Position numbers and translations under genes: made by a program
Part shown: piece after piece, positions 62,110-64,000 of the stretch
How positions within the stretch are numbered: position 1 is the first letter of the stretch
How the letters are laid out: every line of letters starts with the position of its first letter
DNA from: Roseospira marina
GTDB lineage: Bacteria; Pseudomonadota; Alphaproteobacteria; Rhodospirillales; Rhodospirillaceae
NCBI RefSeq assembly: GCF_014197855.1
Contig: NZ_JACIGJ010000009.1
Span: 62,001-126,000 of the forward strand
Reading direction: 5' to 3'
DNA: 64,000 bases
Notes under the pieces: model-generated
The model's database searches: none
What the model was told of the DNA's origin: nothing
The model's input: only the letters and a program-made list of their open reading frames with translations

Positions 62110-63996
62110 TCAATCCCCCGCCGCCCGGCCCTTGAGGGCGATGATGCCCTTGGGACGGAACTGAATGAAAATGATGATGAAAATGATCATGTAGGTCTGC
62201 GCCGCCAGGGTGTTCGAGGGGTTGAACCACTCGATGCCCTTTTGCAGGAAGCCGATCAGGCCCGCGCCCAGCAGGGTGCCCCAGATGTTGCCGACACCGC
62301 CCACGACCACGGTCATGAAGCTCTGAACGATGTAGTCCTGGCCGAGTTCGGAGGTCACCTTGGCGTACAGACCGATCGCCACCCCGGCGATGCCGGCGAT
62401 ACCGGAGCCGAACCCGAACGTCAGCATGTTGACCCGGCCGGGGTTGATCCCCATCGAGGCCGCCATGCGGGGGTTCTGCGTCACCGCGCGGGTTTCCAGC
62501 CCCAGGCGGGTCTTCTGCATGATGAACAGGAAGATCCCCAGGAAGATCAGCGCCAGCACGAAGATGGCGATGCGGATGTAGGAGATGCCGACCACGTCGT
62601 TCAGCACCAGCGCGCCGTCCAGCCAGTCCGGCGCGGTCAGCGGCCGGACCTGGGTGCCGAAGACGTTTTTGGCGATCTGCTGCAGGGCGATGGAGACGCC
62701 GAAGGTCGCCAGCAGCGTCTCCAGCGGGCGGTGGTACAGGCGCCGGATGATCAGCCGTTCCATCGCCACACCGGCGCCGAAGGTGACGGCGAAGGCCAGC
62801 GGGATCGCCACCAAGATCGAGACCGTGTAGTCGGGAATGACCTGCTGGACCACGTACCCGGTGTAGGCGCCCATCATGATGAACTCGCCGTGGGCCATAT
62901 TGATGACCCCCATCACGCCGAAGGTGATGGCGAGGCCGATGGCGGCCAGGAAGTAGATGGAGGCCAGGGACAGGCCGTCGAGGGACAGGTCCAGCACCTG
63001 ATTCCAGGCCACGGTGTGGTTGATGGACCGCAGCGTCTCCTCGGCGGCCGTGGTCACGGCGGCGGAGGGCTCGGTGTAGACCTCGGCGAACGGGGTCTCT
63101 TCCACAGCCCGGGCCTCGGAGAACTGGGGATCCCAGGCCGGCACGTCCCCCTGAGCCGCCAACGTGGCGTAGGCCCGGTCGCGGGCCTCCTGGGTGTCGA
63201 GCGCGGCCACCGGGATCCCGGCCACCTGACCGTTTTCGATCCGGGCGACCAGGGCGCTCTTGCGCTCGTCGGCGGTCGGCGGCGGCGTGGCGAGCCCGGC
63301 CTCGACCAGCAGGGCGAAGGCCTCGGCGACCGGAAGGTCCGCGCTGCCGGCCCGCAGCCGTCTCTTGACGTTGGCGTCCGGCGGCAGGTCCGCCGCGTAG
63401 ACGGTGGTGGTGGCGATCAGCGGATTGAGGGCGGCGCGCACATCAAGGAAGAGGGAGCCGCGGAAGTGTTCGATCGCCGCCACCCGCTCGGCGTCGGCCG
63501 CGCCGAAGGTGATGGTCAGCAGCCGCTCGGTGCGTTCCTTCTCGGCGCGGAGAACGGGGTCCGTCTCCTTGGTGATCGACCGCCGCAAGGGCGCGAGATG
63601 CGACGCCTCGCCACTGCGGGCGATGGCCTCCAGGGCGGTGCGGCGCTGCGCCGGATCGGGATCGTCCAACTGGAACGTCACCAGGGCCGCCGCGATCATC
63701 GCCTGAATGCCGGAGTTGGGCTTCAGTTGGTCGAGGTCCCGGGTGCTGTAGACGCCGACGTCGGCGCCGGTCTCGAAGTCAAACAGGCGTTCGGTCGACC
63801 GATCCACCGGCTCGCCGTAGAAGAACAGGCCGTCCTCCTCGCGCTGCCACATCTCGCGGTCGCGCCAGCGTTCCAGCACCAGACGCGCGGCGGGCAGATC
63901 CGAATCCGCGATCGCGTCGATGACGGGGCCGATGGTGCGGCGGGAGGATTTCTCCAGGGCCTCGCGATGCTCTTGCAAGACGTCCTGGATAGTCAT
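62110..63996 (-). CDS. urtB: Urea ABC transporter permease UrtB
   Basis: A permease of 628 aa in view. About 335 residues of soluble sequence (for example HLAPLRRSITKETDPVLRAE and RAALNPLIATTTVYAADLPP) precede the membrane part, which starts near SLASIYFLAAIGLAITFGVM and holds NMAHGEFIMMGAYTGYVVQQ and ENPR-type QNPRMAASMGINPGRVNMLT. The long N-terminal domain is a known UrtB feature but is longer here. No signal peptide is seen, and only four bases lie upstream of the ATG at 63996, so the true start may be outside the window. urtA is expected beyond the right edge. Confidence 0.92.
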   Translation of the reverse strand: MTIQDVLQEHREALEKSSRRTIGPVIDAIADSDLPAARLVLERWRDREMWQREEDGLFFYGEPVDRSTERLFDFETGADVGVYSTRDLDQLKPNSGIQAMIAAALVTFQLDDPDPAQRRTALEAIARSGEASHLAPLRRSITKETDPVLRAEKERTERLLTITFGAADAERVAAIEHFRGSLFLDVRAALNPLIATTTVYAADLPPDANVKRRLRAGSADLPVAEAFALLVEAGLATPPPTADERKSALVARIENGQVAGIPVAALDTQEARDRAYATLAAQGDVPAWDPQFSEARAVEETPFAEVYTEPSAAVTTAAEETLRSINHTVAWNQVLDLSLDGLSLASIYFLAAIGLAITFGVMGVINMAHGEFIMMGAYTGYVVQQVIPDYTVSILVAIPLAFAVTFGAGVAMERLIIRRLYHRPLETLLATFGVSIALQQIAKNVFGTQVRPLTAPDWLDGALVLNDVVGISYIRIAIFVLALIFLGIFLFIMQKTRLGLETRAVTQNPRMAASMGINPGRVNMLTFGFGSGIAGIAGVAIGLYAKVTSELGQDYIVQSFMTVVVGGVGNIWGTLLGAGLIGFLQKGIEWFNPSNTLAAQTYMIIFIIIFIQFRPKGIIALKGRAAGD

Positions 63997-64000
63997 GTCC

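Overview
The window is one continuous stretch of a high-GC chromosome with dense gene packing, many 4-bp start/stop overlaps and mostly housekeeping content. The organism is very probably an alphaproteobacterium of the Rhodospirillales type. The reasons are a MipZ division-site ATPase, a short-form HisG followed by hisD and UPF0262, an RpoH beside a RluA-family synthase, an FNR-type regulator of the alphaproteobacterial kind, a heme oxygenase plus bacteriophytochrome pair, and two proteins with VPLPA-type sorting signals. The genus cannot be fixed from the sequence alone.

Layout. 1-2 kb: dapD and dapE of lysine synthesis; dapE runs off the left edge. 2-8.3 kb: a VPLPA-sorted exported protein, a DUF4139 protein, a two-gene operon (GNAT/C39 peptidase fusion plus RimK-like ATP-grasp ligase), and a second VPLPA protein with its own promoter. 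8.4-11.4 kb: hisG-hisD-UPF0262-LMW phosphatase. 11.6-20 kb: an EF-hand protein, an ATP-grasp/glutamine amidotransferase pair and a tripartite RND efflux operon. 20.5-26.6 kb: an AbrB-type membrane protein converging on ETF-quinone oxidoreductase, TPR protein, ispE and a uracil-DNA glycosylase. 27-32.9 kb: a low-GC YjhP-like methyltransferase, a gene-poor stretch with a candidate small RNA, an amidase/FAH operon, an XpaC-like protein and a deaminase. 33-38.4 kb: exported proteins, a peroxiredoxin, rpoH with a clear terminator, a pseudouridine synthase, and a small membrane protein overlapping a JAMM peptidase. 38.4-41.9 kb: bphO-bphP. 42-48 kb: cytochrome b561, LysM, YnbE/YdbL and RTX proteins. 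48-56 kb: def-fmt, a LuxR-type response regulator, sufE, mipZ, a molybdopterin oxidoreductase and aroA. 56-64 kb: an FNR-type regulator, a 32-residue membrane protein, a solute-binding protein, telA, and the urea ABC transporter genes urtB-C-D-E.

The points that most deserve a second look are the GNAT/C39 plus RimK-like operon (a probable peptide-modifying pair), the bacteriophytochrome whose kinase H-box has Arg in place of the phosphoacceptor His, the candidate structured RNA at 28254-28388, and small overlooked elements: a 32-aa membrane protein, several 11-15 bp tandem repeats in promoter regions, and an inverted repeat upstream of the 32-aa gene. No insertion sequence, integrase, tRNA, rRNA or CRISPR array was found.
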